A DNA stretch of 64,000 nt from Isoetes taiwanensis (GCA_021234155.1 JAJEKV010000413.1:62001-126000), one strand, 5' to 3'. Positions 35,034 through 45,860 are shown, numbered from the stretch's first letter. The notes: a model not told the origin generated them from the letters alone. Program-made: numbers and translations.

Positions 35034-36718
35034 AAAGGTAAAGGAAAATGGGGAAAAAGGAAAAGAGAGAAGGAAAGAGAGAACGTGAAGGGGCAAAAAG
35101 GCATGGGGAAAAGGGAAAAAGGGAAAGGGCAAAGGGTGGGGATAAGAAAAGAGAAAAATGCATGGGAAAAGGGAAAGGGAAAGAAAAAAATCAAAAGGGA
35201 GGGGGAAAGGGAACCTGAGAAAAAAGCACGAGGAAAAAGGGGAAGAGGTAAAGGGGAAAAGGGAAGGGGAAATGGCATAGAAAAAAGGGAAAGAATGGGG
35301 AAAAGGATGAAGAATGGGAAAAGGGTTGGGGAAAAAAAGAGCATGGGAAAAAGAAAGGGAAAAAGAGCATGGGAAAAAGGAGAAAAAGGGAAAGGGTGAG
35401 GAAAGAAGAAAAGGGAAGGGAAAAATGGCATAGGAAAGGAAAAGAGAGAGGGAAAGGGAAAGGAAAAGGGGCACTGAGAAAAGGAAAAGAGTGAAAGGTT
35501 AGGAAATTGAGGAAAAGGGGGAATAAAAAAAGAATAGGCAAAGGGAAGGGAAAAAGGGAAAGCGAAGGGAGGAATGGCACGCGAAAAAAGGAAAAAGGAA
35601 AAGGAAGAAGAAAGGGAAAAAAGGAAGCGAAAAAAAGACATGGAACAATGAAAAGGGAAGAGGGAAAGGGTGGGGAAAAAGAGGAAAAAGAGCATAGAAA
35701 AAATATGGGAAGGGCATGGAAAAAGGAAAGAAAGGAAGAAAGGGTGAAGGAAAGGGAAAAAGGGCATGGGTAAAAGAGGAAGAGGGAAGGGATCGGGAAA
35801 GGAGAAAAACGGAAAGGAAAAAGTCCAAAATGAGGAAAAGGGAGGGGGAAAAGTGAAACAAGAGAAGGGTGAGGAGCAAGGAATTGAAAAGAAGGAAGAG
35901 GAAGGGGAAGGGGAAGGGGAAAAAACACGGGAAGAAAGGGAAGAGGGAAAGGGTGAGGAAAGGGAAAAAAGAGCATGGGAAAAGGGAAAAGAAAAAAGAA
36001 AGAGAGGAAAGGGGAAAGTGGAAAAGGGAAAAGAGGGTGAGGGCAGGGAAAGGAGGAAAAGGGGCACATAAAACGGATAGAGAAAAGGAAATGGAAAGAG
36101 GCATAGGGAAAGAGAAAATGAAAAGGAAGGAGGAAAGGAAAGGGAAAAAGGGCGGGAAAAGCGAGAGGGTGTGAAAAGAATGAAACGAGAAGGGAAAGAA
36201 AAGGAAAAGGGAAAAGGAAGGCAGAAAGGGGGGAAGAGAAGGGAAAATGGGCACGAGGTAAAGGGGAGCGGGAAATAGGAAAAGAGAAGTGGAAAAGGGC
36301 AAGGGATAAAGAGGAAGAGGATGGAAAAAGGAGGAAAAGGGGCACATGAAAAGGTGGAGAAAAGAGAACGAAAAAAGAGCATGGGAAAAGGGAAAGTGAA
36401 AAGGAAATGGAAATAGAATAGAATAGAATAGTTTTTTTGGAAGAGGAAAATGAAAGGGAAAAATGGGAAGGGAAGGAAGGATGAAATATAAAGGGAAAAA
36501 GTCCGTTGGAAAAAGGTAAAGGGAAAGAGAAGGGAAGAGAAGGGAGAAGGGGTAAAAAAAAAAAAGAAAAAAGAGAGAAGGGAAAAAGAAGACGTGTGCA
36601 AAAAGTGAGGAAAAAAAAAAGGAAAATGAAAAAAGAAAGTGTGTAGGAAAAACGAAAAAAAGGGAAATGCGTGATAGAGCAAAAGGCAACGGGAAGAGGA
36701 AGGGTGTCGAATGCACAA
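35034..36718 (+). repeat. 1.7 kb polypurine tract (GGGAAAA-type minisatellite)
   Basis: The plus strand is almost entirely A and G for about 1.7 kb, built from variants of GGGAAAAGGGAAAGG with GCATGGG or GCACG interruptions every 50-100 bases. No fixed period is obvious. Because TTT/CCC codons on the minus strand never make stops, all three minus frames are open for hundreds of codons (the longest 638), rich in F, P, S and L; these are artefacts of composition. Such strand asymmetry can form triplex DNA or stable RNA-DNA hybrids; that is general knowledge and not something seen here. Confidence 0.9.
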
Positions 36719-36824
36719 AAACCCCTTAAAGCTAAGCAATGCCGAGCTTGGTTTCTATTATATTAAATTTATGAAAAGGAGTCTGAGCTGAATAGATTTT
36801 CGTCCACATATATTCCCAACTTAT

Positions 36825-36852
36825 GCCCAGCAACGCTGGGCACCATTACTAA
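36825..36852 (+). other. Helitron-like 3' terminus 3
   Basis: Hairpin GCCCAGCAACGCTGGGC (36825-36841) is followed by ACCATTA and CTAA (36849-36852), then T. CTAA fits the CTRR consensus of Helitron 3' ends. Confidence 0.7.
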
Positions 36853-37949
36853 TATAATGTTATTCTGTAAGTCCTGGATTTGGATCAGCCCTAGATCCGA
36901 TGGCCATAAATGACCTGACCAGTTGATCCTACGGCCGAGATTTGATGCAGCTATACCACTGTTTAGTTATGCTATGGCGCCATCGAAGGCAGGGAAGAAG
37001 GGGCTATCGACGGAAGGGCAAAGCTAAAGCCGGACAACGGCTAATGCATGTCGCAACCTAAATCCGGCCACTGGAGCTTCTATTGTCCACATCAGGCTAG
37101 ATCTCTGTGCCCACATGGGCCTATCGAAGCCCTTTTTGAAGAGCTATTCATCTTATCAAAGCGAGGCTCTGTGTTTGCAAGCTTTTTATTTGGAACTAGC
37201 CGTCCATGAAATTTGGCCATGGCAGGATTGAACCCAATTATATCGTGGATGTCATGGCATTATATGCACGTAGCGGATGGTTATGGTCCCAGTGAACCTA
37301 TGCTTGGTCGCCTACCTATGCTTGGTTCCTTCAAGCGATGCTAGAAAGCTTAGAAAACGAAGGACAACCTTCCGTAGGTTTCTTCCATTCTTTTTGTTTT
37401 TTAGCTCATCGTCAAGTTATCCTCCCGCTCTTAAAATTTGTGAGTCCAGGTTGGCCCGATCGAGACCAGTAACTAGATGCACCAAATCCTTCGATATATT
37501 GTGCAAAAAACTGCTGTGCCTTGCATTTTTGAAGGGACAATTACAAGTATTTAGATAAGATAAGACCAGAGGAATGTTACTATTCTGATGTTGTGCACAT
37601 TGTGTGAGCTTGCATAAAAAGAGCAAAGAAATGCCTAGCCTTGGTGTTGATTCTGGAATGCATCAACATATTATTCTCAAAGGTACTATAGTTTGAATAT
37701 AGGTGCTTCTGATAATATAGTACCATAGTAGCCTTTTGCATCTGTCCTTATCATTGCTATGCGCAATTGATAATTGTAAGCATAAAATGCTTTTTTTTTA
37801 AGAACACAAGTTGCTTAAAGGTTGCATGTGAAAGATTGGATGTTGGCATATTGTAACCTATTTAGTTGAATGGATTGGTTATTTATTGTTGATGCGGGAC
37901 ATAAAGGATGCTTGTCATTTGTTCAACTTGATATCTGCCCATAATACCA

Positions 37950-37978
37950 TATCATGGAGTGCATAGCACTCCATGATA
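37950..37978. repeat. Perfect 13-bp inverted repeat with 3-base loop
   Basis: TATCATGGAGTGC and GCACTCCATGATA are exact reverse complements separated by ATA. The hairpin stands alone, and I see no target duplication around it. It could be the remains of a small foldback element or chance. Confidence 0.7.
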
Positions 37979-38104
37979 CAACATAAAAAAGATACAACAA
38001 AACATTCAATACAGATAAAAAAGATACAATATTCCATCACTATTACAAAACATGGCTTACCATTCCAAGTCACAAACGGTGACTTGGTCTTATCATTAAC
38101 ATGT

Positions 38105-38335
38105 TTCCAACTTTGCCTAGATAAGCAATGCACGAATTGGACCATAATATCCAAATATAAGGCAATTGATTGTATCACTAAGTGGTTTCCAACTTTGCCT
38201 AGGTAAAGAAAGCTTGAAAAGATTGGACCCCAACTTTGCCTAGGTAAAGAAAGCTTGAAAAGATTGGACCATAATATTCCAATGTAAGGCTAAAAAAGTT
38301 TGGACCATAATATCCAGATGTAAGACGATGTTACA
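38105..38335. repeat. Tandem repeat, unit about 48 bp
   Basis: The phrase CCAACTTTGCCTAGGTAAAG followed by AAAGCTTGAAAAGATTGGACC is present twice in direct succession (about 38188 and 38230), with diverged copies of its halves on both sides (CCAACTTTGCCTAGATAAGC near 38107 and TTGGACCATAATATCCA near 38140 and 38300). Confidence 0.75.
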
Positions 38336-38986
38336 CTTTGTTAAAGTGATATCATAAATATCTTCTTTTTTAAAATGGCAAGGAGTTGGGAAATGTGCCT
38401 GGAACGCCGCAGTGCAGACGCATGCGGCGTTCCCTCCCCCCCGCGGCAGTATTTTGGCCATCTGCGTCCGATTAGGCTGCGGATTTGAAATCGAGCTCTT
38501 CTCGATATGACCACTATCTCATTCCATCCTCCTTCCTTCTCCAGTGGCGCTATTCTGGCACTTGCTCGAAGATTTGGGTGCTGCCTTCTTTCTCGCATAC
38601 ATTTCTAATTTTTGTAGATATCTTATTGACTCGAATTTTTACTGCAGAGATGCGGAGAGGAGGGAAGCGCTATTTTCAAGCAGCAAACATCATGGGGTGG
38701 CAATCTCCTCTGTCTTCCCAGATTAAGAAAATGGAGTTTAAATCTTAAAATGTTTGGGGCTCTAAAGCGAGTTTTGGGATCACCAGTTTGTGTCACAATC
38801 AGCTCTGTTTTTTTCTCCTCTGCCTTCATCGGTGAAGCTTGAAGCTTAGGATCATTTTTTGGCTCGAAAGCAAGTTTTTGGATCATTTTTAGCTTGAAGA
38901 GTATTGGCTATGGAAAAACATCTAGGTAAAGCATACGAAATAAAGGAATGCCATGTCGTTGTTTTTTAATGTTTAGGGTTTTCATC

Positions 38987-39225
38987 ATGTTTTCTTCTGG
39001 TAGTGTCAAACCGGATAAAGAGCAATTACTGGAGCCAGACTCCTATTTGCAGGCAGAGCTTGAGCCTGAATTACGAATCAAAAAGGTAAATCTTGAGATT
39101 TTCAGCACGTTTTTTGTTTTTGTTATTGTCTATTTTCCTTATTATTTATCAGGGCAAAGAAATACCTTCAGTGATTGGGGAAGTCCTGGAGCGATTTTTG
39201 GCTTATCTTCAGCAATACGGTGCAG
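38987..39225 (+). pseudogene. Two candidate captured exons of an unnamed gene
   Basis: The first exon (38987-39085) can start at an ATG and reads MFSSGSVKPDKEQLLEPDSY with LQAELEPELRIKK before GTAAAT. After a 67-base intron ending in TCAG the second exon (39153-39225) reads GKEIPSVIGEVLERFLAYLQ and QYGA before GTTAAT. The first exon is 99 bases, so the phase fits without a stop. Codon-like composition, borders and phase all support a genuine gene piece. I do not recognise the protein. The intron is shorter than usual. Confidence 0.4.
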
Positions 39226-39943
39226 GTTAATCCTCCTTACCCTGCTTGATAGTTCTTATACCCAATCCAGAAGTAAAGCCTTCAAATTTCCTTGCTTGAT
39301 AATTTTTACACCCAATCCGAAAGTAAAGTCTGCTGGATTTGCACCCTATTGCTTCAAGAAATGGGGCTTTTTAGCTTCTGTATCTTTTTCACTTCATTTT
39401 CATCTCCAAAAATGATATTCATGCAAATAGAAGAGTTCATTCACCCTAATCGGACTTTGGCCTTCTGTTTTCTCCTGCTGAAGAAGGCGAGCAGCTTTAA
39501 AGTATACCTTGCTTTGTTTCGCGATTCATTTATTTGGACTATGGCATTGCCTTATTCAGCTGGCCCGTGATAGTGCTGGAAATGGTGGATTTATTGTTGA
39601 TTTGGCTTCATACTTAGTTACTTGCAATTTAATCCATTCAACATTATTGATCATAGTTGTTACCTTTGCAAATAGCATATGGTCTAAAATGTCATCATGT
39701 TTTGCAGAACTTGACAGCATATTTATCTGATGCACTCCTTCAGATCTTAGTCATATTTGTATTGAGGTGAATGGTTTCTTTTTGTATTCTCTAGCTCTGG
39801 CAGCTCGTATTAGTCTTATCTCATCATCAGTAAGAAACATGAACGCAAATATAATGATTAAGTTTCTAGTGGGGTAGATTACAAGGACAACAGTATTCAA
39901 GCCAATGTAGTATATGCTACCTTATAAAGTTAATCTTAAGTAC

Positions 39944-40191
39944 CTTGCCCAGAGTTTATCAGATATAGTCTTTTGATTTGGTGCTTTCCAAGCTGGTAAA
40001 ACAATATCTTTAGCAAAATCATAACAGGAGTGGGAACCCCTCCATTCCTTGGGTATAAGGTCCCAGCTGTCAGCAGGATAAGCAGTAGTAGAAGATTTGT
40101 GCTGAACGTTCGTGTTGCCCCAATGAACAAGCATTGTACTGTTCCATATCTCCTTGGGGGCAGCGCATGCCCCCTCATCCCAGCCAAAGAA
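39944..40191 (-). pseudogene. Exon resembling GT47 (exostosin-type) arabinosyltransferase, ExAD-like
   Basis: On the minus strand, an acceptor (TTCTGATGCAG) precedes 248 open bases followed by GTACTT. The exon reads GWDEGACAAPKEIWN, then MLVHWGNTNVQHKSSTTAY, then WDLIPKEWRGSHSCYDFAKD and IVLPAWKAPN. The T-x-L-V-H-W-G-N-T-N segment and the H-x-C-(F/Y)-D-x-x-K-D-(I/L)-V-(L/I)-P-A-W-K segment are what I know from the plant GT47 branch containing the extensin arabinosyltransferase ExAD, a Golgi enzyme of cell-wall glycoprotein modification. The flanks lack the neighbouring exons in the same orientation, so I call it a captured fragment. The ExAD assignment is from memory of the family. Confidence 0.55.
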
Positions 40192-40944
40192 CTGCATCAG
40201 AAAACAAACATCTAAACAATCACCATATTTAGCACCCATTTTCATCTACTACTTTGGAGTTTTAGTCAATTAGAAGCTAAAGGGTAAAAGATATGCTTAG
40301 ACATTTACGGCATTAAATAGTAAAGAATGCATAAACCAATCAAGAAAAAGAGTTAGAAAGGCCATCAAGTTGGCTGCCAAGATGTTGGTTAAATTCACAA
40401 GGGCAAAAGCCTAACCTACAGATCATCATGCCCTCCAGATTGGTTCCAGAAAGGATAGTGCATGCATATATACTATTTTACCAGATTTGTACTATTTTGG
40501 AGCATTTGATTTTTTCTCCCATCCTTTCTATGCTTATGTAGAGTCAATGCAGATACTGATCTTAGAGGTAAAAACCTCATCTTTATTTTTGCTTAAAAAT
40601 AATTCAGTGTATATGAAATTCGTTATGGCGTGCCTTACTAGCATGATGCAGTAGTTCCTATGTTTTTCTTATTTAATGTGTTCTGTAATTCGTGTTGTAG
40701 GATCATTATGATCATGATGACCTGATTTGACACTGAGAACCATTATAAAGTCAATTGCACTGCAATGACAAATCCATCTTTAAGCAGTTTCGTTTCCTAT
40801 TTTTTCTAATTATACTTAATAGCTCTGAAATTGCCTATTATTGCTCGAGCTCTCTATTTACAGTCTTCTTTCTGTTTTCAGAAATAGGTAATAGCTATAG
40901 ATCTATTCCTATCTGTCTCAAAGCACCATTTCTTTTGTGTGCAG

Positions 40945-41048
40945 GGAATGAACAAACATGATAATTGGGCGCATGGTACTATTGGAGATTCTGCAAGAAC
41001 GGGAATTCGCATAATAAGATCTGGAAAGTACTATGTTCTACTTTTCAG
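40945..41048 (+). pseudogene. Candidate captured exon, unnamed
   Basis: Between GTGTGCAG and GTACAA lie 104 bases open in one frame reading NKHDNWAHGTIGDSARTGIR and IIRSGKYYVLLFR. The alternation of strand-like and charged residues looks like a folded domain. It might belong to the same gene as the exons at 38987-39225, being on the same strand, but the phases cannot be proved to match because intervening exons may be missing. Confidence 0.35.
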
Positions 41049-42603
41049 GTACAAAATACTTAAGCCGGACAAGGGATTAATTTTATTTTCCAATTTTATG
41101 GTGACAGCAATGTTTTAAATACTGTTATGGTGTTTACAAAATATACAACTTACAGCCTGAATGCCTCTTTTTCTACTAAAAGCAAATCATTTATTGCGGC
41201 ACTGGTAATACTACTTTTATTTGATTTGTTTTGTTGTGGTGGGCTTTTTTCTGTCGAGATAGATGGGGCATTCGTTGGAGATTCATGATATGAACTATGC
41301 ATTTGAGCTACTTCTTTATGCGTAAGTTTAGGAAGATGTTTGTACATGCAATTATCTTCATTGGACCAAGTAAATGTAGAAAAGAAGAGAGTCTAGACAG
41401 TGAGATTTCATGCTTTAAACTCCAGTTGGTGATAATATCTATAAGTAGACTTTGGGCATTATGTGAGCTTTTGTTCCAATGGTAACCTTTTTCTTTTAAA
41501 CTCCTGAAAATCCACTTTTTGATCACTAGAATCTATTTTTGGAATAATGTTAAGCGAAGCAAAAAGTACATTCGTTATGAATATCTGATCATATTACTTA
41601 GCCAGTATTGGAGCACATATTATCGAGCTATGGAATCTAATGTGTGTTTCGTTTTTGTCTTCTGTATATCTTTTTAAATACCTTTACATTAGCTCTTAAA
41701 CAATGAAATTGAGAGAAATTTCATCTTCTTAAATGCCTAGCTAGGACTGGTTAATTTTATAAACGCCAAACGATGTCACATATATTATTATGCACTATAG
41801 CACTTTATTCTCAATGTGCATGCCATCACCACACTCGACTTGCAAATATCAAACCCTCAGTTGTCTTAGATACATAAACTTGCATATCAATTCAACTAAT
41901 TCAAGGCCCTATGAGCTATACCTTGGACGTATATTCTTCCGTTGCAGTATTAGAGTTTTGCATGTTGTGCAATTCCCACATGCATGGGCAAATCATCTAA
42001 GAAGTTTCTTTTGAAGGAATGCAAGGTTCCACAGAATTTGTTGTATAAACTTTACTTCAAAAAACACTTTTAGACCAAAAGACTGTAGAGATGCAAACAC
42101 TATTAATACTTAAAGAACAAGTATATGAACGTGTAGTGAATAGGTATGTGGTATAAAATTAAGCGAACAAGACATGTGGCATTTGACTTTCATACGTGTG
42201 ATGACACTTCATATGTGTAATGATTGCAGTGTACAAATTTCTTCCTTTTTCTTAAGATGTATTTGAGCACGAAAAGAAACATTAATGAAGAACATAAACT
42301 CTCATATCATATGTGTAAATGATTGCAGTGCACAAATCTCCCTCTTTCTTAAGATGTATTTGAGCACGAAAAGAAAAATTAATGGAGAACCGGTTGCTAT
42401 AAAATTGTATAGGCCCACCCACATCAATACAAACAACTCTAGAAACAATTTGCATGAAAGTCTACACCCAATTCTACTTATTTCTTTCAATGAGTGGACA
42501 AGCATGTATTTGAGGATGTGGACATGGACTAAATATATATCTGCTAATGCTCAACGTTGACAAGCACCCTTTTTCCGTGGACGATTAATAGATATTGGTT
42601 TAG

Positions 42604-42735
42604 AAGTAGGGCTTTAGGGTTTAGGGCTTATAGGATTATCGTACCATCAATCAATGGAAGAGTTGCCACTAGGGTTTAAGACTTTGAGTTTAGGGTTCAT
42701 GGGGCTATGCTTTTAGGATTTAGGGCTTATAGATT
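42604..42735. repeat. Degenerate TTTAGGG-type (telomere-like) patch
   Basis: The bases GGGCTTTAGGGTTTAGGGC and scattered TTTAGGGTTCATGG and TTTAGGGCTTATAG phrases occur over about 130 bases. Plant telomeres are TTTAGGG repeats; here there are only two or three good units among near-matches, so an interstitial telomeric origin is possible but weak. Confidence 0.35.
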
Positions 42736-43060
42736 ATGTTTTTATGAATGCTTGAAAAAGTGAGAGGTGTAGCATTCAGCTCATGAATGGAGCATGCAAT
42801 AATATAGGTGAGCAATGTCATCACATCGCTAGATATTTCATTGCTTATATTTGGTTATTAAAATTGGACCCACTATGTTTTGGCAAAATATGTAGATACA
42901 AGTGCTTAGACATGGGAATGGGCAAAACATAGGTGGCATGAATATGTGCCAAGTAAATTTATCGCTTTCACAGAAGGAGACAATTGAGTAGCCAAGTTCT
43001 ATATTTATCACATACAATTTCTTACATTACACATGTATATTCCATACATCCACGACTAAT

Positions 43061-43089
43061 GCCCTGCATCGTCGGGCACACGTTTCTAG
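43061..43089 (+). other. Imperfect Helitron-like 3' terminus
   Basis: GCCCTGCATCGTCGGGC can form a four-base-pair GCCC/GGGC stem with a mismatched inner part, followed by ACACGTTT and CTAG (43086-43089), then T. It is a diverged member of the same terminus family as the perfect copy 380 bases downstream. Confidence 0.45.
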
Positions 43090-43442
43090 TAGTTTATAAT
43101 ACGATCGTTATGTGTACTGAGGATGATGACTCCAGTTAATCATTTACAATGTCCCACTATATGCCCAGCCTCATAAAGAGTTATAGACTTTGACTATAGC
43201 CTCGCCCCAAAACCTGCTCAAATTAACACTTTACTCACACCCAGGCTTGCTATAAACAAGGACTGTGTTGTTTTAAAAGCTCTCAGAGATAATGATGAAT
43301 TATCTAACATGAGGGAGCTAAGTTTCTTTCAAATGCTGTTAAAACTTTGGATATTTTTGTTATAATAAAAAGTTACAAAATTTGAATTGTTACTGCATGC
43401 TTTTCTTATTGTGGTCAAAATGTTTACACACTCCCAACTTAT

Positions 43443-43470
43443 GCCCAGCAACGCTGGGCACCCTTACTAG
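43443..43470 (+). other. Helitron-like 3' terminus 4
   Basis: Hairpin GCCCAGCAACGCTGGGC (43443-43459) is followed by ACCCTTA and CTAG (43467-43470), then T. From hairpin through CTAGTAGAA it is nearly identical to terminus 1 at 30231, the closest pair in the window. Confidence 0.7.
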
Positions 43471-43929
43471 TAGAAAAGGTTACAGGAAGATCATAAGTGA
43501 TCAATGTTTTGGACCGGAGTCCATCCACACTATAGACATATCAGATCAAAGACATGGTGCACAACAAGACGGTCCTCAGCGGACCGTAAGGAACACATAT
43601 AATAAAAGAAAACATGGTCCCCAAAGTGAGCCGTTAGAGAACTGCAGATGCCATCGTATGCACTACTCACCTGCAGAATTATAGTAGATCAGTACTTTGT
43701 ATAATTATTTAAAGTTATGGTTGAGGGACCACCCCCTTGAATAAAAAACTGAAAACAAGGGAATTCTATCATGCCTAAGGCTTGCAGTTTGTATTGGCGT
43801 AAGAAGGAAATGTTCCCATTATAGCCACAGACAATCGCATCCTAATATGCCTATCCAATGATTCCCATCCTAGGATGCATCTAAACCCAATCCCCTGCAT
43901 GATCCCTGCCGGATCTAGCATTCAACTAC
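43471..43929. other. No supported gene; possible element flank
   Basis: The stretch lies between the last Helitron-like terminus and the integrase relic. It should hold the 3' untranslated side of the chromovirus, but I find no polypurine tract or LTR copy. Confidence 0.4.
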
Positions 43930-44961
43930 TTACCATTGGAGTTCATCGTGGATAGTTAGACCCTGGCATTGTCGCATAAAGTCTGGGTAAGCCTTATCGA
44001 GATCCTTCTTAAGGACCCATGTAGCATCCTCCATTAGCAAATGTTTCCGCTTAACCAAATACTGCAATATCTGGGTTCTTCTCGTTTGCTTATATGATCT
44101 ATCGAGAAGAGCTTTTGGAATGATTTCCAATTGTTCGTCGGTCATTTCCAGAAGTGTCAGTGTATCAAGGATCTCATCTGGGGTATGCTTCTTTAAAAAG
44201 TTTACATGAAAACTTTATGGACTTTGAGATATGTGGGCAAATTCAACTTATAAGACTGCAGACCTATATGTTGAATTATCTCGAAGGGTCTCGGCCATCA
44301 TGGTGCCAGTTTCTTTCAATTGCCAATCTTGAGCTTGGCCTACTTAACCTTGATCTTCAACCAGACTGAATCACCAACTTGAAATTCATGCGGCGTCCGG
44401 TGCTTGTTGGCAATTCTCTTTTGTCAGTTTCACGTTGCCAGTAAATATCCTCGGACTTCCTCTACCAAGACTTGCATATTCACAAGCAATTACTGTGAGA
44501 CTGCCACCTTGGAAACTGGATTATGCCACGTGTCTGGAGTGAGGCATTGGTAGCCATAGGTAATCATAAACGGAGACATGCTTGAAGACTCCTGCTTAGT
44601 GCTATAATGCGGTTGGTATGCTCTGCGTGATCACCTGTATGAGGGTAATACATGGTACTCATGGAGAACTTGGCTGGTATAGTGTTAAAGAAATCCTTCC
44701 AAAAGGCACTAACAAACTTAGGATCACGATCCGAAATGATGGTACGTGGCATACCATGGAGTCGAAAAATCTCTTTAAAGAATAAGAGTGCCGTATCCAA
44801 AGCGTGTCTATGGTGCGACATGGCAAGAAATGTGCCATTTTGGAAAGTTTGTCCACCACCACGATCAAGGTGTCAAATCCCTTAAGGGTCCGTGGGAGGC
44901 CCACAATAAAGCCCATGGTAATGACTTCCCATTTGGCATTGGGAATGTCCAAAGGTTCCAT
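43930..44961 (-). pseudogene. Ty3/gypsy integrase and C-terminal chromodomain-like region
   Basis: On the minus strand the integrase core begins with AEQLQTPGEMEPLDIPNAKW and VITMGFIVGLPRT. It continues DTLIVVVDKLSKMAHFLPC, which holds the first catalytic aspartate region (usually D-x-L-S-K-x-A-H-F), then the MPRTIISDRDPKFVSAFWKD block with the second aspartate. The glutamate region is changed to GDHAEHTNR. The last 71 codons (44145-43930) read ALLDRSYKQT, then QYLVKRKHLLMEDATWVLKK, a chromodomain-like tail, which marks a chromovirus. Frameshifts separate the blocks. The enzyme would insert element DNA, and the chromodomain would guide it to chromatin, but this copy is dead. Confidence 0.8.
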
Positions 44962-45311
44962 CTCCCCTGGAGTCTGTAACTGCTCTGCTTTTGTTTGCTA
45001 TGGTGTATTTCCTTTGTTATGTTGGTATTCTGTTGTTAGTTATGTTGATGATGATGGGCAACCCTTCGTGGTGGTATATTATTTATTAGTATTGTTGCTA
45101 GGTGCTAACATGTATGTACGTTTCCGCTATATAGGATTTCCATAGAAGGCATGGGACGAATGACACCTCCGTGTCCTTCACCCGGACACTTGGCCATCAC
45201 AAGTGGTCCGAGTCAGACGGAGGGCCTTTCCGTGGTGATGGATTCGCCATGGGAGGGGAATTTCCTGTATTTGTACGATGGGAGCATCGTATGGATTCGG
45301 TGAGCATCACA
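44962..45311 (-). mobile_element. Internally deleted chromovirus: LTR or leader (copy 2) fused to integrase
   Basis: The 235 bases at 45077-45311 match copy 1 at 24051-24284 on the opposite strand, starting TGTGATGCTC. The gag start that follows (ATA for ATG, then CCACCACGAAGG) runs for only about 100 bases before the integrase N-terminal segment begins. Most of gag, the protease, the reverse transcriptase and the RNase H are therefore missing. The deletion makes this a non-autonomous or decayed derivative. Confidence 0.6.
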
Positions 45312-45387
45312 ACAACCTTTCAATATAACCTTCCACAGCACGACGCTCGTTGATCTCTGGAACATAGAGCGGAGGTGCATGAACTCA

Positions 45388-45860
45388 TCAGTGTAAGTTG
45401 TACGGAAATGCTGTGGAAGTGTGGTGGTCAATGGAGCAGCCACGAGCAAGTTCATGCTCATCCAGGCGGCAATGTTTGAAGATTCCCTCTTTTAGTACTC
45501 GGCACTCTTTCATCCGATCAGCATACTCTGCCACATGTTCAAGCCCTCGTTCATCTGCCTTCTTGCTCTTCCAAGTAATTGAGCCTTTCAGCAATGCATT
45601 TGCAACATCTTCTAATTCCTTAATGTTTAATTGTTGTGTGCAATGAAACAATGATAAGGATATCTCTTTTCCACTTCTAGCACCTCCAGTATTCCTTGCC
45701 AATCTGGCAATTCACCCTTGTTATACATATAAATAGCTTTGCTCCACTTATCAAATATATTTCTCTTTGTTGTTAAAAGGTTATAGATCACAGAAACTGA
45801 TGCCTTCCCTCCAAATGTGACTTTTACAATTTCAGCAAACTCCTGCATAATAAGAATTAG
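45388..45860 (-). pseudogene. ParB-like pseudogene, C-terminal exon
   Basis: After an acceptor (TATGCAG near 45843) the minus strand reads EFAEIVKVTFGGKASVSVIY, then NIFDKWSKAIYMYNKGELPD. After a frameshift near 45655 it continues LNIKELEDVANALLKGSITW to KHCRLDEHELARGCSIDH and a stop at 45388. The composition is protein-like throughout. The exon follows the G-Q-H-S-containing exon in the correct order and strand. The function of this C-terminal part is unknown to me; helices dominate. Confidence 0.45.

Larger units (their letters stand above)
34898..36852 (+). mobile_element. Helitron-like unit C carrying the polypurine tract
   Basis: This unit lies between terminus 2 and terminus 3 (hairpin 36825-36841, CTAA 36849-36852). 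About 130 bases of shared leader (TAATGTTATATCGTAATTC, then GATCTAGGTGC and GGCCGAGATTT) are followed by 1.7 kb of almost pure purines, then about 130 ordinary bases to the hairpin. It is the shortest unit of the series and encodes nothing recognisable. Confidence 0.5.
36854..43470 (+). mobile_element. Helitron-like unit(s) D with captured exons
   Basis: After terminus 3 the shared leader (ATAATGTTATTCTGTAAG, then CCCTAGATCCGATGGCC and GGCCGAGATTTGATG) begins a 6.2-6.6 kb unit. Two termini lie at its end: an imperfect one at 43061-43089 and a perfect one at 43443-43470, so one element may be nested in or abut another. Inside are plus-strand exons at 38987-39085, 39153-39225 and 40945-41048 and a minus-strand GT47-like exon at 39944-40191. 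Exons of opposite orientation, with introns kept, are what gene capture by Helitrons produces. Confidence 0.45.

Noticed and set aside
35007-36174. Plus-strand lysine/glycine/glutamate-rich frames
   Set aside because: They are the direct reading of the GGGAAAA repeat, without domains or stable borders.
34823-36739. A 638-codon minus-strand open frame rich in F, P, S and L, with two further long frames overlapping it
   Set aside because: All three minus frames are open because the polypurine strand yields no stop codons on its complement. The translation is pure low complexity.
42604-42735. An interstitial telomere
   Set aside because: Only two or three exact TTTAGGG units are present among loose matches; this is kept only as a weak repeat feature.
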